Counted from the stretch's first letter, positions 16,937 to 24,902 are shown. The stretch: DNA of 64,000 nucleotides from Methanocrinis alkalitolerans (GCF_029167205.1 NZ_JARFPL010000005.1:16984-80983), one strand, 5' to 3'. Translations and numbers: made by a program. Notes: generated by a model from the letters alone, not told the origin.

Positions 16937-17755
16937 GTGATTAAAACGAAGAGCATAATTCCGTTGTTACTCCTCCTGATCCTGGGAGGGATGACGATGA
17001 ACGCCAGCGCCCACGCCCTGTGGGTCGAATCGAAGGATATCGCCGACGTGGGAGACTCTCAGACCGTCTACTTCTTCTACGGCCATGCCGGGAGCGTTGC
17101 AGGCTTTTCCGTCCCACTGATGGATGCGGCCTACCTCCTGACCCCGGCGGGCGAGAGGATCGACCTTGCGATGGAGACGGGCGACTGGGTCCCGGGATAC
17201 GGCTGGGTCCCCTATGGGTATAGTGACGTGGCCCTCAGCAGCTCCGGCGACTACGTCTTCGCCGTGGCGAGGTCTCCTTCCGTCTACGATCCGGGATGGG
17301 GCGGAACCCAGCCCAGCAACCCGAGGCTCGGCTACAGCTACGCCACCATGGTGATCCACGCCGGTGACGAGGGGATGGAGAGCTGGGAGGCGGGGGTTCC
17401 CCTGGAGATCGTCCCTGAGAAGGCCCCTTACGAGATCGGTGCCAAGGATGACGTCACCTTCAAGGCCCTCTGGAACGGCGAGCCCGTCAACGCCACCTTC
17501 ACCGCCTACTACTGGACCTGGGACGCCCACGGCGGAGACGCCGTTCAGACCGGGCCCGCCGGGGAGGACGGCCAGTTCACCGTCAGCTTCACCCAGGCGG
17601 GGCCCTGGCAGGTTATGGCCAGCGTCGACATCAACGAGCCCGGAAAGTGGACCGCCACCTACGACCACAGCGCTGGAAGGTTCAAGGCCGGGGATGAGGT
17701 GGACTACAACGTCGTAAGGTACACCAACGTCATGTCGGTCTGGGTGAAGGCTTAA
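16937..17755 (+). CDS. Secreted DUF4198 (NikK-like) nickel-uptake accessory protein 2
   Basis: About 272 residues. The start is taken at GTG 16937 because GGTGG lies four bases upstream and a normal signal peptide (KTKSIIPLLLLLILGG) follows; an upstream ATG at 16889 would spoil it. The mature chain starts AHALWVESKDIADVG and is a clear paralogue of the preceding protein (FFYGHAGSVAGFSVPLMDAA; TAYYWTWDAHGG; GKWTATYDHSAGR). The upstream region has its own A/T-rich promoter with ATACTAGGGATAC at 16913-16925. Confidence 0.82.
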   Translation: MIKTKSIIPLLLLLILGGMTMNASAHALWVESKDIADVGDSQTVYFFYGHAGSVAGFSVPLMDAAYLLTPAGERIDLAMETGDWVPGYGWVPYGYSDVALSSSGDYVFAVARSPSVYDPGWGGTQPSNPRLGYSYATMVIHAGDEGMESWEAGVPLEIVPEKAPYEIGAKDDVTFKALWNGEPVNATFTAYYWTWDAHGGDAVQTGPAGEDGQFTVSFTQAGPWQVMASVDINEPGKWTATYDHSAGRFKAGDEVDYNVVRYTNVMSVWVKA

Positions 17756-17864
17756 GCCCTCCCCGCCTATATTTCTTCCCGGCGACCTGCCATCATAAGA
17801 AACCAGATTTTTTAATAAATACGGATTATAAAACCGCAAATAGGTATCTTATGCGGCTTAAAAA

Positions 17865-17902
17865 AGCCTTAAATCATATAACCAGCCTTAAATCCCATAA
17901 CG
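17865..17902 (+). repeat. 19-bp direct repeat upstream of the third NikK-like gene
   Basis: AGCCTTAAATCATATAACC at 17865-17883 is followed at once by AGCCTTAAATCCCATAACG at 17884-17902, 16 of 19 positions equal. It lies 67-104 bases before the start at 17969, where promoter elements are expected. It may be a tandem operator; no regulator is identified. Confidence 0.6.
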
Positions 17903-17968
17903 ATCATCCTCGCCATAATCGAGAGGACCAAAAGGATAGAACGGTAGAAGAAGAGGTGGCGATAAGAT

Positions 17969-18751
17969 ATGAGACGGCTTTATCTCTCGGCATTGGCGGT
18001 CGCCGGGCTCGTCGCCCTGGCGTCGGGTCATATGCTCTTTGCGGTATTTCCCGAGGACGTCAGTGAGGACTCGGACGTGAATATATGGATCACATACAGC
18101 CACGACGTCGAAGGGGAGACGGCGCCCCAGCTCGCGAAAGCCGTGGTGATCAGCCCCGACGGGACGGAAGGGCTGAGCCTCGCCGAGAGGGACGGCGGCC
18201 TGGCGGGAAAGGTAATGGTCGGCGACCCCGGCTGCTACCTCCTGGACTATGAGATGGAGCCCACCTACTTCGACCCCGGCTGGATCGGCTTCAGCGGAGA
18301 GTCTTCGTTCCTGCCGAAGTATGGACGGGCGGTAATGCCGGTGGGGGCCGGCAGGGATTGCGAGATATCCACCGGCGAGGGGCTTGAGATCGTTCCGCAG
18401 GTCGATATGACCGGCATCGGTCGGGGCGACCAGTTCAGGGCCGCCGCCCTCTGGAACGGTGAAATGGTGGAGGGAGACTTCACCGCCATGGTGGTGAAGA
18501 CCCCCGAGGACCTCTTGACGGTCCTCCACGCCTATGAGAGCGAGGTTGAAGGGACCACGGGCGACGGGACGATCGAGTTCGCCCTCTCGAAGCCCGGCCT
18601 CTGGGTCGTCTCCTTCGAGGCGACGATCGACGAGTCCGGGACCTGGACCGCCACCAGCGACGATCCGAGCGGCCGGTACCGGAATGGCGACAGCCTAGAC
18701 TACGACCAGATCGCCCCCACCGCCTACCTCACCTTCTGGTGCGGCAGGTGA
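17969..18751 (+). CDS. Secreted DUF4198 (NikK-like) nickel-uptake accessory protein 3
   Basis: 260 residues: signal peptide RRLYLSALAVAGLVALASG and mature chain starting HMLFAVFPEDVSEDSDVNIW. It is more diverged than the first two but shares the domain plan, the mid-protein FDPGWIGFSGES motif and the C-terminal SGTWTATSDDPSGRYRNGD segment. It lies 18 bases upstream of nikM and is probably co-transcribed with the transporter. The two cysteines (GCYLL, FWCGR) are not shared with neighbours. Confidence 0.8.
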   Translation: MRRLYLSALAVAGLVALASGHMLFAVFPEDVSEDSDVNIWITYSHDVEGETAPQLAKAVVISPDGTEGLSLAERDGGLAGKVMVGDPGCYLLDYEMEPTYFDPGWIGFSGESSFLPKYGRAVMPVGAGRDCEISTGEGLEIVPQVDMTGIGRGDQFRAAALWNGEMVEGDFTAMVVKTPEDLLTVLHAYESEVEGTTGDGTIEFALSKPGLWVVSFEATIDESGTWTATSDDPSGRYRNGDSLDYDQIAPTAYLTFWCGR

Positions 18752-18769
18752 AGGGAGGAAGGTGATGGA

Positions 18770-19399
18770 TTGGTCCACATATCCGACGGCGTCCTATCGC
18801 CGCCGATCCTGGCGGGGGGATTCCTCCTCGCCGGGGCGATGATCCTTCTGACCTTGAGGGACGTCAAAGCGGAGGAGGTCCCCAAGATATCCCTCATCAC
18901 GGCGGCGATCTTCGTCGCCTCTCTCGTCCACTTCCCGGTGGGTCCGACGAGTGTCCACCTGGTGATGAACGGCCTTGCCGGGATCCTCCTGGGGAAGAGG
19001 GCCTTCGCCAGCGTCGCCGTCGCCCTCACCCTCCAGGCGGTCCTCTTCCAGCACGGCGGGATCAGCGTCATCGGGGTCAACGCCGTCAACATGGGGATCC
19101 CCGCCCTCCTCGCCTGGCAGATCTTCGAGGGGCGCCGCGGCCTCACTTCGCCCAAGAGGGAGGTGGTCTTCGGAGCCGTCGCCGGGGGGTTTGCCGTCCT
19201 TGGAGCAACCCTGATCCTATCCGCGGAGCTGCTCATCCTCGGGGAGGCGTTCAATGAGATCGCTGCCCTGGTCCTCGCGGCCCACGTACCGATAATGCTG
19301 ATCGAGACGGCGGTGATAGGGCTGGCGGCAGGCTTCCTCCAGTCCGTCAAGCCGGAGATGCTGATCCGCGCCAGAGGTTCTGGCCATGGAGGTGCTTGA
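18770..19399 (+). CDS. nikM: ECF nickel/cobalt transporter substrate-binding subunit NikM/CbiM
   Basis: A 209-residue membrane protein of the CbiM/NikM family with about six helices. It begins VHISDGVLSPP; family members have His2 in the N-terminal metal site. The HFPVGPTSVHLVMNGLAGIL segment carries the other His ligands. The start is TTG at 18770 after SD GGAGGAAGGTGATG, which puts the His at position 3. It overlaps nikL by four bases. It binds Ni2+ or Co2+ and hands it through the membrane with NikQ and NikO. Nickel is the likelier substrate, given the NikK/NikL neighbours. Confidence 0.92.
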   Translation: MVHISDGVLSPPILAGGFLLAGAMILLTLRDVKAEEVPKISLITAAIFVASLVHFPVGPTSVHLVMNGLAGILLGKRAFASVAVALTLQAVLFQHGGISVIGVNAVNMGIPALLAWQIFEGRRGLTSPKREVVFGAVAGGFAVLGATLILSAELLILGEAFNEIAALVLAAHVPIMLIETAVIGLAAGFLQSVKPEMLIRARGSGHGGA

Positions 19400-19803
19400 C
19401 TTTGAGAAGAGCTCTTATTTTGGTCCTCCTTCTCCTCCTCACAGCGGGGATGGCGGAGGCGCACAGGATGTTCGTCGGCCACCGGATGACTCTTGAGATC
19501 TTCGCCATCTACGACGACGGCGAGCCTGCGAGGAACGCCGATATCGCGATATACCGGCTGAACGCGACGACGCAAGACTACGACCTTTATGAGGCAGGGG
19601 TGACCGACTCCCAGGGGATTTATATGATGACCCTCCCCGGAAAGGGGACCGGCCAGTGGCGTTATGCCATCTCTGGCCACGGCCACGCCGAAGAGGGGTT
19701 CATCGGCATATCGAGCGAGAGGCCTTCATCCCCGGACGGAAAGCTATTGACCCTCGCCATCCTCCCCCTGGCTCTGATAGCGTGGAGAGTGAAGAAGAGA
19801 TGA
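19396..19803 (+). CDS. nikL: NikL-like small membrane-anchored component 1
   Basis: 135 residues: N-terminal signal/TM (RRALILVLLLLLTAGMAEA), a short exported beta-sandwich starting HRMFVGHRMTLEIFAIYDDG, and a C-terminal TM helix with basic tail (LLTLAILPLALIAWRVKKR). This two-anchor plan fits NikL, which replaces NikN in NikKMLQO systems. It starts at TTG 19396 (TTG 19402 possible), overlapping the nikM stop. Its three exported His near the N-terminus could bind metal; this is inference. Confidence 0.75.
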   Translation: MTLRRALILVLLLLLTAGMAEAHRMFVGHRMTLEIFAIYDDGEPARNADIAIYRLNATTQDYDLYEAGVTDSQGIYMMTLPGKGTGQWRYAISGHGHAEEGFIGISSERPSSPDGKLLTLAILPLALIAWRVKKR

Positions 19804-20216
19804 AGAAGGTCGCGGTATATGCGGTACTGGCGGTCCTGGTATTCGCCGGGACCGCCGCCGGACACCGGATGCTGATGGGCTACAGCATCGAAGAGCTCTC
19901 TTTATCCGTCTTCTACGACGACGGCACCCCTGCGGGGGGCGTCGCCGTCAGGGCCTACGACGAGGGCGACCTCGTCGCCGAGGGGTCGACGGACTCCCGG
20001 GGGATCTTCACCTTCAGGCCTGAGGGGAGGAAGGTCGAAGACCTCCTCTTCGTCACCTCTTCCGTCGGCCATCGGGCTGAGACTAGGATAGGGGCGGATG
20101 GGGTTGTTTCCGTCGAGCCGGAGGTACCGGTGGCAATGAAGGTCGCCGCAGGGTTCGGCTACCTCCTAGGGATAGCCGGGATATCCATGATCTACGCATC
20201 GAAGAAGAGGAGATAG
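19800..20216 (+). CDS. nikL: NikL-like small membrane-anchored component 2
   Basis: 138 residues: signal/TM (KKVAVYAVLAVLVFAGTAA), exported part starting GHRMLMGYSIEELSLSVFYD, and a C-terminal TM (GFGYLLGIAGISMIYASKKRR). It is a paralogue of the preceding gene, sharing HRM near the N-terminus, YDDG, DSRGIF/DSQGIY and the basic tail. ATG 19800 overlaps the upstream stop (ATGA). Tandem duplication of nikL is unusual. Confidence 0.75.
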   Translation: MKKVAVYAVLAVLVFAGTAAGHRMLMGYSIEELSLSVFYDDGTPAGGVAVRAYDEGDLVAEGSTDSRGIFTFRPEGRKVEDLLFVTSSVGHRAETRIGADGVVSVEPEVPVAMKVAAGFGYLLGIAGISMIYASKKRR

Positions 20217-20265
20217 GAGGGAGGATGGGGACGGGATCGAAGGCCATCGCCGAGGGGATTGGGTC

Positions 20266-21045
20266 ATGAGCGGCCTCGACATAGACGGTCACGCAGGGAT
20301 CGACTCTCCGATCCACCGCTGGGACCCCCGGGCTAAGATCGCATCGATCCTCATCCTGATCTTCTCCGTCGTCATGGTGGAGAGCATCAGCGTCGCCCTC
20401 CTCGGCCTCGCCCTCTCCGTGGCGATCCTCCTTGCCTCGAGGCTCCCCCTAAGAGAGGTCGCCAGGAGGGTGAGGTGGCCGGTGATCTTTCTTCTTCCCA
20501 TCTTCTTCATCCTCCCCTTCACTGGCGGGGGGGAGAGGACCGTCGTCATATCGACGGTGGACCTCAGCCTCGACGGCATATTCCTCGGCTCCCTCATTCT
20601 GACGAGGGGGGTGGCCGCCGTCATCCTCGCCTACCCTCTATTCGCCACCTCCCCCTTCAACATCACCGTCCAGGCGATGAGGGGACTAAAGATGCCGGAG
20701 GTCACAGCCCAGATATTCCTCTTCACGTACCGTTACCTCTTCCTCCTCAGGGAGGAGATGATCTCCATCGAGAAGTCCCTCGCCTCCAAGAGCTTCGCGA
20801 AGAAGACCGACCTGCGGACGGCCAGGGTGATAGGGACCGCCCTGGGGATGCTCTTTGTAAGAAGCTACGAGCGGTCGGAGAGGATATACAGGGCGATGGT
20901 ATCCCGGGGATACGAAGGGACCCTGCCGTCGACGGTGAAGTTTGAGATGAAGGGGGGGGACTGGGCGAAGAGCTTCGCCGTGACGGGGGCGGCCCTTATG
21001 CTCCAGATCATCGATTTCGCTTCAACCCAGGGGGTGATCATCTGA
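20266..21045 (+). CDS. nikQ: ECF transporter transmembrane subunit NikQ/CbiQ
   Basis: A 259-residue EcfT-type protein. Hydrophobic helices at about 27-60, 70-88 and 105-125 are followed by the cytoplasmic coupling helices with SLASKSFAKKT and the signature SERIYRAMVSRGYEG near residue 208, which grips the ATPase dimer. DSPIHRWDPRAKI near the start is typical of CbiQ. The stop overlaps the presumed CTG start of nikO. Confidence 0.92.
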   Translation: MSGLDIDGHAGIDSPIHRWDPRAKIASILILIFSVVMVESISVALLGLALSVAILLASRLPLREVARRVRWPVIFLLPIFFILPFTGGGERTVVISTVDLSLDGIFLGSLILTRGVAAVILAYPLFATSPFNITVQAMRGLKMPEVTAQIFLFTYRYLFLLREEMISIEKSLASKSFAKKTDLRTARVIGTALGMLFVRSYERSERIYRAMVSRGYEGTLPSTVKFEMKGGDWAKSFAVTGAALMLQIIDFASTQGVII

Positions 21046-21872
21046 CGAAATATGCCATCGAGATCCAGGATCTCAGCTACAGCTACCCCGACGGGACCAG
21101 AGCCCTGGACGGGGTCAGCTTCTCCGTCGAGAGGGGGCGGTCGGTAGCCCTCCTCGGCCCCAACGGAGCCGGAAAGTCGACTCTCCTCCTCACAATGAAC
21201 GGCCTGCTGAGGGGGGACGGGGCGGTCAAGATCCTCGGCCGGAAGGTCGAAGAAGATAACCTCCCCTGGGTCAGGAGCCGGGTGGGGATGGTCTTCCAGG
21301 ACCCCGACGACCAGCTCTTCATGCCGAACCTGCGGGAGGACGTAGCCTTCGGCCCGCTGAACCTCGGCCGCAGCGGGCCTGAGATGGAGAAAGACGTCTC
21401 CTGGGCCCTGGAGGCGGTGGGGCTGGAAGATCTGGAGGGCAAGTCTCCCCACCGCCTCAGCTTCGGCCAGAAGAAGAGGGCCGCCCTCGCGACGGTCCTC
21501 TCCATGAGGCCGGAGGTCCTGGTGATGGACGAGCCGACCTCAAACCTCGACCCCAAGTCCAAGAGGGCGGTCGTCTCTCTAATAAGAGCGCTACAAGATT
21601 CGGGGACTACGATCATCACCGCCACCCACGACGTAAACATAGTGACGCTGATGGCCGACGAGATCCTCCTCCTGGATAAGAGGGTGGTGGGGTACGGCCC
21701 TGCGAGAGAGATCCTCGACAGGAGGGAGGTCCTCGACGGCCTAGGTCTGGAGGTCCCGATCCTGGTGGACCTATTCCACTCCCTGAGGGGCTGCTGCGGC
21801 CACCACCACTTCCATGAGACGCCCATCACAAAAGAGGAGGCAGTCGAGGGTCTGAAGAAGATCCTCGGATGA
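21042..21872 (+). CDS. nikO: ECF transporter ATPase NikO/CbiO, apparent CTG start
   Basis: 276 residues: TKYAIEIQDLSYSYPDGTRA, Walker A GPNGAGKST near residue 41, Q-loop FQDPDDQL, signature RLSFGQKKR, Walker B VLVMDEPTS and the H-loop TATHD. No in-frame ATG, GTG or TTG exists between the nikQ stop and Walker A; the first ATG (21195) lies after Walker A. CTG at 21042 has GGGGGTGA about six bases upstream and overlaps the nikQ stop (CTGA), so CTG initiation is the simplest reading. The C-terminus has a His-rich GCCGHHHFHETP stretch suited to metal. Confidence 0.9.
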   Translation: MTKYAIEIQDLSYSYPDGTRALDGVSFSVERGRSVALLGPNGAGKSTLLLTMNGLLRGDGAVKILGRKVEEDNLPWVRSRVGMVFQDPDDQLFMPNLREDVAFGPLNLGRSGPEMEKDVSWALEAVGLEDLEGKSPHRLSFGQKKRAALATVLSMRPEVLVMDEPTSNLDPKSKRAVVSLIRALQDSGTTIITATHDVNIVTLMADEILLLDKRVVGYGPAREILDRREVLDGLGLEVPILVDLFHSLRGCCGHHHFHETPITKEEAVEGLKKILG

Positions 21873-21958
21873 GGGATCTGATCTCGATCGCCTCCCCCGA
21901 GACCTCTCGTCTCGATCTTCCTTCTCCTCCCGTCAAAAAGAAAAGATGAGGTGGACCT

Positions 21959-22822
21959 TCAGTCCGCCTCGGGCTTTATATAGTCTGGCCGGAGGGTCAG
22001 GACGGAGAAGTAGCCGGTTCCTACAAAGCTCTCCTCGTCGGCGTCGGGTCCGTGTTGTGGCAGAACCACCATCTCGCCGTCTTTATGCTCCGTTGCTGCG
22101 ATCCAGAGACCCGGCTCGGGGACGGCGAGTACGACGACTCCATCCTTGTCGGTGACCCCTTCTTCCACGGCTGGGTTTCCGGTCGTCGCAAGCCTGACGT
22201 CCAGACCCGCCGCCGGCTCTCCATCGAAGAGGACCAGGAACCTGAAGTCGCCGGTGCCCAGGGCGGTTATGTTGTCCAGGGGAATTATCTCCAGCCTCTG
22301 GCCGACGGGGGTGGAGGCGGAGGCGAAGTCGGCGTTCTCCGCCACCAGGAATAGCTTCGAGAACTTCACCAGGTCGTCGTAGGCCTCGGCGATGTACCAG
22401 TCGGAGTCCCAACCTCTGGCGTCGACTTCATCCCAGTCTATCTCGTCGTACCCGTCAATCTCTTCGTTCGGGGTGCCGAATTTCGTCCGCACGAAGGTCA
22501 GGGGACCTTCATGCTGCTCTCCCGTCGCGACGTAGAGGCCGGGGAGGGCGACGTCGAAGTCGACGCGGTAGTAGGGGCCGTTGGTCGCCGCCGTCTCGTC
22601 GAGATCTAACTCCTCAATGTACCCTTCGGGCCCGGTCACCCTGACGGAGATATCCCCTGGCGGCGGCGCCATGGGGACGAAGGAGTGGCCTTCGGTCATC
22701 TGGATGAGGGCGAGATCCCCCTCGCTCGCCCATCCGCTGGTGGTCATCAGCCAGGTATCGTGGGCCTGCCCCCCGGCGATGGTGAGGGCCAGGAGGAGGC
22801 AGATAGCCAATAGTCTGTTCAT
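21959..22822 (-). CDS. Secreted DUF4198 (NikK-like) protein 4
   Basis: 287 residues: signal peptide RLLAICLLLALTIAGGQA, mature chain HDTWLMTTSGWASEGD, then the DUF4198 fold with TEGHSFVPMAPPP and a C-terminal carboxypeptidase-regulatory-like part (GVTDKDGVVVLAVPEPGLW). It is closer to the next gene than to proteins 1-3. It converges with nikO (86 bases apart). Its promoter region contains ATACTAGATAC at 22848-22858, resembling the element before protein 2. Confidence 0.82.
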   Translation of the reverse strand: MNRLLAICLLLALTIAGGQAHDTWLMTTSGWASEGDLALIQMTEGHSFVPMAPPPGDISVRVTGPEGYIEELDLDETAATNGPYYRVDFDVALPGLYVATGEQHEGPLTFVRTKFGTPNEEIDGYDEIDWDEVDARGWDSDWYIAEAYDDLVKFSKLFLVAENADFASASTPVGQRLEIIPLDNITALGTGDFRFLVLFDGEPAAGLDVRLATTGNPAVEEGVTDKDGVVVLAVPEPGLWIAATEHKDGEMVVLPQHGPDADEESFVGTGYFSVLTLRPDYIKPEAD

Positions 22823-22975
22823 TTAAAACACCCGTAGATCTTTATTAATACTAGATACTTAAATGCTCTCACTGAATGATCAGAAAAAAAATATTAGCAG
22901 GCACGGCCTCCGCATATCAGTGACGAGATGCCTGTCCCTTTTGAGGGGGGGTTATCCCCCCCAAAGAAGGGCTTT

Positions 22976-23851
22976 TCAGTATCCTCGAGATCGATAGTCG
23001 GATCTGAGGGTGAGAGCCGCCCGGTATACCGGACCTACGATGCTCTTCTCCTGGGAGAGGGTTCCCCTGGGAAGGTCCACCGCCTCCACGATCCTCGGGT
23101 CCATCTTGGTGTCGGCCCTGACGATCCACTCCGTCAGCTGCGAGCCTTCGTCGGTGAGGTTGAGGGTGAACTTCCCCTCCCTGTCGGTGATGCTCTCCAC
23201 CGGGGTGTCGTCGCCGACCTTCATCGCCCAGACGTCGATCCCGGAGATCGGCTCTCCCTGGAATAGGACCTGGAAGGCGAAGTCGCCCTTCCCGACGGTG
23301 GAGATGTCGTCGAGGGGTGCGATCTCCAGCTCCTGGCCGACGGCCTCGTTGGCCTTGGAGAGGTCGTCGTCGCCCACCGCTACGAAGGCCTTGGCGTAGC
23401 AGTTCTTCGGATAGGACTGGGCTACGTACCAGTCGTCAGCCCATCCGGTCTTGTTGAGGGCGTCAAAGTCGATATCATAGGCGTAGGCGTGCTCCCAGAA
23501 ACTTCCGTTCGGAGGGTTCGTAATGATGTTTGTCCAGGAGCCTTCGGAGTGGTAGACGTCGACGATGTAAAGGCCAGCCTCCTCGGCGACGAACCTGTAG
23601 ATGTCCCAGAATCCGGAGATCTCTCCCGTTCCGTCGAGGACTATGTCGCCCGACGGACCGATGACGGTGACGTTTACTATCCCTTCAGGCAGCTCGGTGT
23701 TGGCGGTGGCGTGGCCGCTTCCCAGGGGTAGGTATACCACATCCCCGGGGTTGGCCCACCCGGATATCGGTCGCAGATATGTCTCGTGGCAGCTCGCCCC
23801 CGTGGTCAGGGCCAGCACCAGCATCACTATATATATTGTGACTCGTCTCAA
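22976..23851 (-). CDS. Secreted DUF4198 (NikK-like) protein 5
   Basis: 291 residues: signal peptide RRVTIYIVMLVLALTTGASC and mature chain starting CHETYLRPISGWANPGD; the Cys could be lipidated or be a metal ligand. The DUF4198 pattern continues with SGHATANTELPEG and ends SIVGPVYRAALTLRSD, like protein 4. The start is TTG 23851 with GGTGGTAAC in front. A 13-bp palindrome lies 23 bases upstream. It is tandem with protein 4, 153 bases apart. Confidence 0.82.
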   Translation of the reverse strand: MRRVTIYIVMLVLALTTGASCHETYLRPISGWANPGDVVYLPLGSGHATANTELPEGIVNVTVIGPSGDIVLDGTGEISGFWDIYRFVAEEAGLYIVDVYHSEGSWTNIITNPPNGSFWEHAYAYDIDFDALNKTGWADDWYVAQSYPKNCYAKAFVAVGDDDLSKANEAVGQELEIAPLDDISTVGKGDFAFQVLFQGEPISGIDVWAMKVGDDTPVESITDREGKFTLNLTDEGSQLTEWIVRADTKMDPRIVEAVDLPRGTLSQEKSIVGPVYRAALTLRSDYRSRGY

Positions 23852-23873
23852 GTTACCACCTGAGGGTCTATTG

Positions 23874-23886
23874 GTAATACTATTAC
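23874..23886. promoter_or_regulatory. 13-bp palindrome before NikK-like gene 5
   Basis: GTAATA-C-TATTAC is a perfect inverted repeat, positioned 23-35 bases upstream of the TTG start, where it would overlap the core promoter or transcription start on the minus strand. It fits a dimeric repressor site. The TAATACTA core also occurs before NikK-like gene 4. Confidence 0.45.
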
Positions 23887-24086
23887 ATCAATCTTTCGCC
23901 TATTTTGCTATTAATTAAGAAGAAATGATTAAAAAAAAATTCCAGGCCTCCTTTCGGCGATCTTCGGTGATTGGCTAAACCTCCTTTGAGGAAGGGAGCG
24001 GCCGGATCCGGGGGGTGGCCCGGCAAGAAAAGGGGTATGAAGACAGCCAAGACAGTCGATTTTGGGAGAATGACAAAAGCTTTTGG

Positions 24087-24125
24087 TCCAAGCTTCCGCC
24101 TGGACGATCAGGCGGTGAGCTTGGA
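24087..24125 (-). terminator. Long hairpin spanning the stop codon of DUF1699 copy A
   Basis: TCCAAGCT (24087-24094) and CCGCCTG (24096-24102) pair with CAGGCGG (24109-24115) and AGCTTGGA (24118-24125): 15 bp with a six-base loop. The TGA stop at 24108-24110 lies at the top of the stem. It could end transcription or protect the 3' end. Copy B has the same arrangement. Confidence 0.55.
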
Positions 24126-24515
24126 CTTGGCTATGTACTTGATCAGGTCGGGGGCTAGCCTCGTCTTTCTCTGGATGGCGGCGGAGGCATCCTCGATGGA
24201 CTCGCCCTGCTTGATCAGGGTTCCGATCTCCTCGATCGCCTCTTCGTCGACGACGTAGTACTCGTCGATATCCTTTCGGTGTCCCCAGACGTCCCCCTCC
24301 AAAAGATCGATCCCCTGCATCTCCAGGAATAGCTTGATCGCCTTGGACATCGTCTTATGGTACGAGGGGGGGACCTGGACGGCCCGGAGGCGGGGACAGC
24401 TCCTCATCAGGTCGAGGAAGTCGACGTTGGAAGGCCTGAAGGCCAGGTGGACGATCCTCTCGGTGGGGTTCAGCTCCGTGATCTCATCTTTTGAACTTAC
24501 AACTCTAATTCTCAT
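24108..24515 (-). CDS. DUF1699 family protein, copy A
   Basis: 135 residues. N-terminal MRIRVVSSKDEITELNPTER and VHLAFRPSNVDFLDLM are followed by the family core EGDVWGHRKDIDEYY at about residues 73-87 and a helical, HTH-like C-terminus (IQRKTRLAPDLIKYI). DUF1699 is known only from methanogens, mainly Methanosarcinales; its function is unknown. This is the first of three adjacent copies, each with its own promoter. SD AGGTGA precedes the ATG. Confidence 0.88.
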   Translation of the reverse strand: MRIRVVSSKDEITELNPTERIVHLAFRPSNVDFLDLMRSCPRLRAVQVPPSYHKTMSKAIKLFLEMQGIDLLEGDVWGHRKDIDEYYVVDEEAIEEIGTLIKQGESIEDASAAIQRKTRLAPDLIKYIAKSKLTA

Positions 24516-24902
24516 GATTTTTCACCTCAAGAATACTGAAATGTGAACTTAAGTATTAATAGTCAATTGCGTTGTATACTAACGTCCATATGCAACTTTC
24601 TCTCCATGAATATCGATCGCATACTATCCTTCTTCACCGGGACGGCAGGCCGATCTATACAGAAATACGGACGATATTCCGTTCCGTCTGGCGGGATTAA
24701 ATGGTCTGGTGGCCCAAATGACTCTTCAAGCCTCTTCACGATCGCTTCCCATCAAAGAAGGTGCCCATCATCGAAGGCGGTCGATCTCCGGGGCATCAGT
24801 GCAGGATCATGATCTAGCGATGGCAAAAGAGGGGGTCATGGACGGATCCGGCCATGGGTTATGATCCGTTTTGGAGGCGGGGTCCAAGGTCCGCCTGAGG
24901 GT
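24516..24902. other. Gene-less spacer between DUF1699 copies A and B (387 bases)
   Basis: The first 70 bases hold the SD and two-part promoter of copy A. The last 20 hold the terminal hairpin of copy B. The middle is ordinary-composition sequence with short random frames on both strands. I see no gene, tRNA or mobile element in it. Confidence 0.6.
24553..24586 (-). promoter_or_regulatory. Two-part promoter element of DUF1699 copy A
   Basis: Read on the plus strand: GTATTAATAG (24553-24562), 11 bases, then GTATACTAACGTC (24574-24586). On the gene strand this is GACGTTAGTATAC upstream of CTATTAATAC. The downstream part is placed as a TATA box 38-47 bases before the ATG; the upstream part is a likely activator or TFB-recognition site. 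Copies B and C carry matching elements with exactly the same 21-base offset. Confidence 0.65.
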
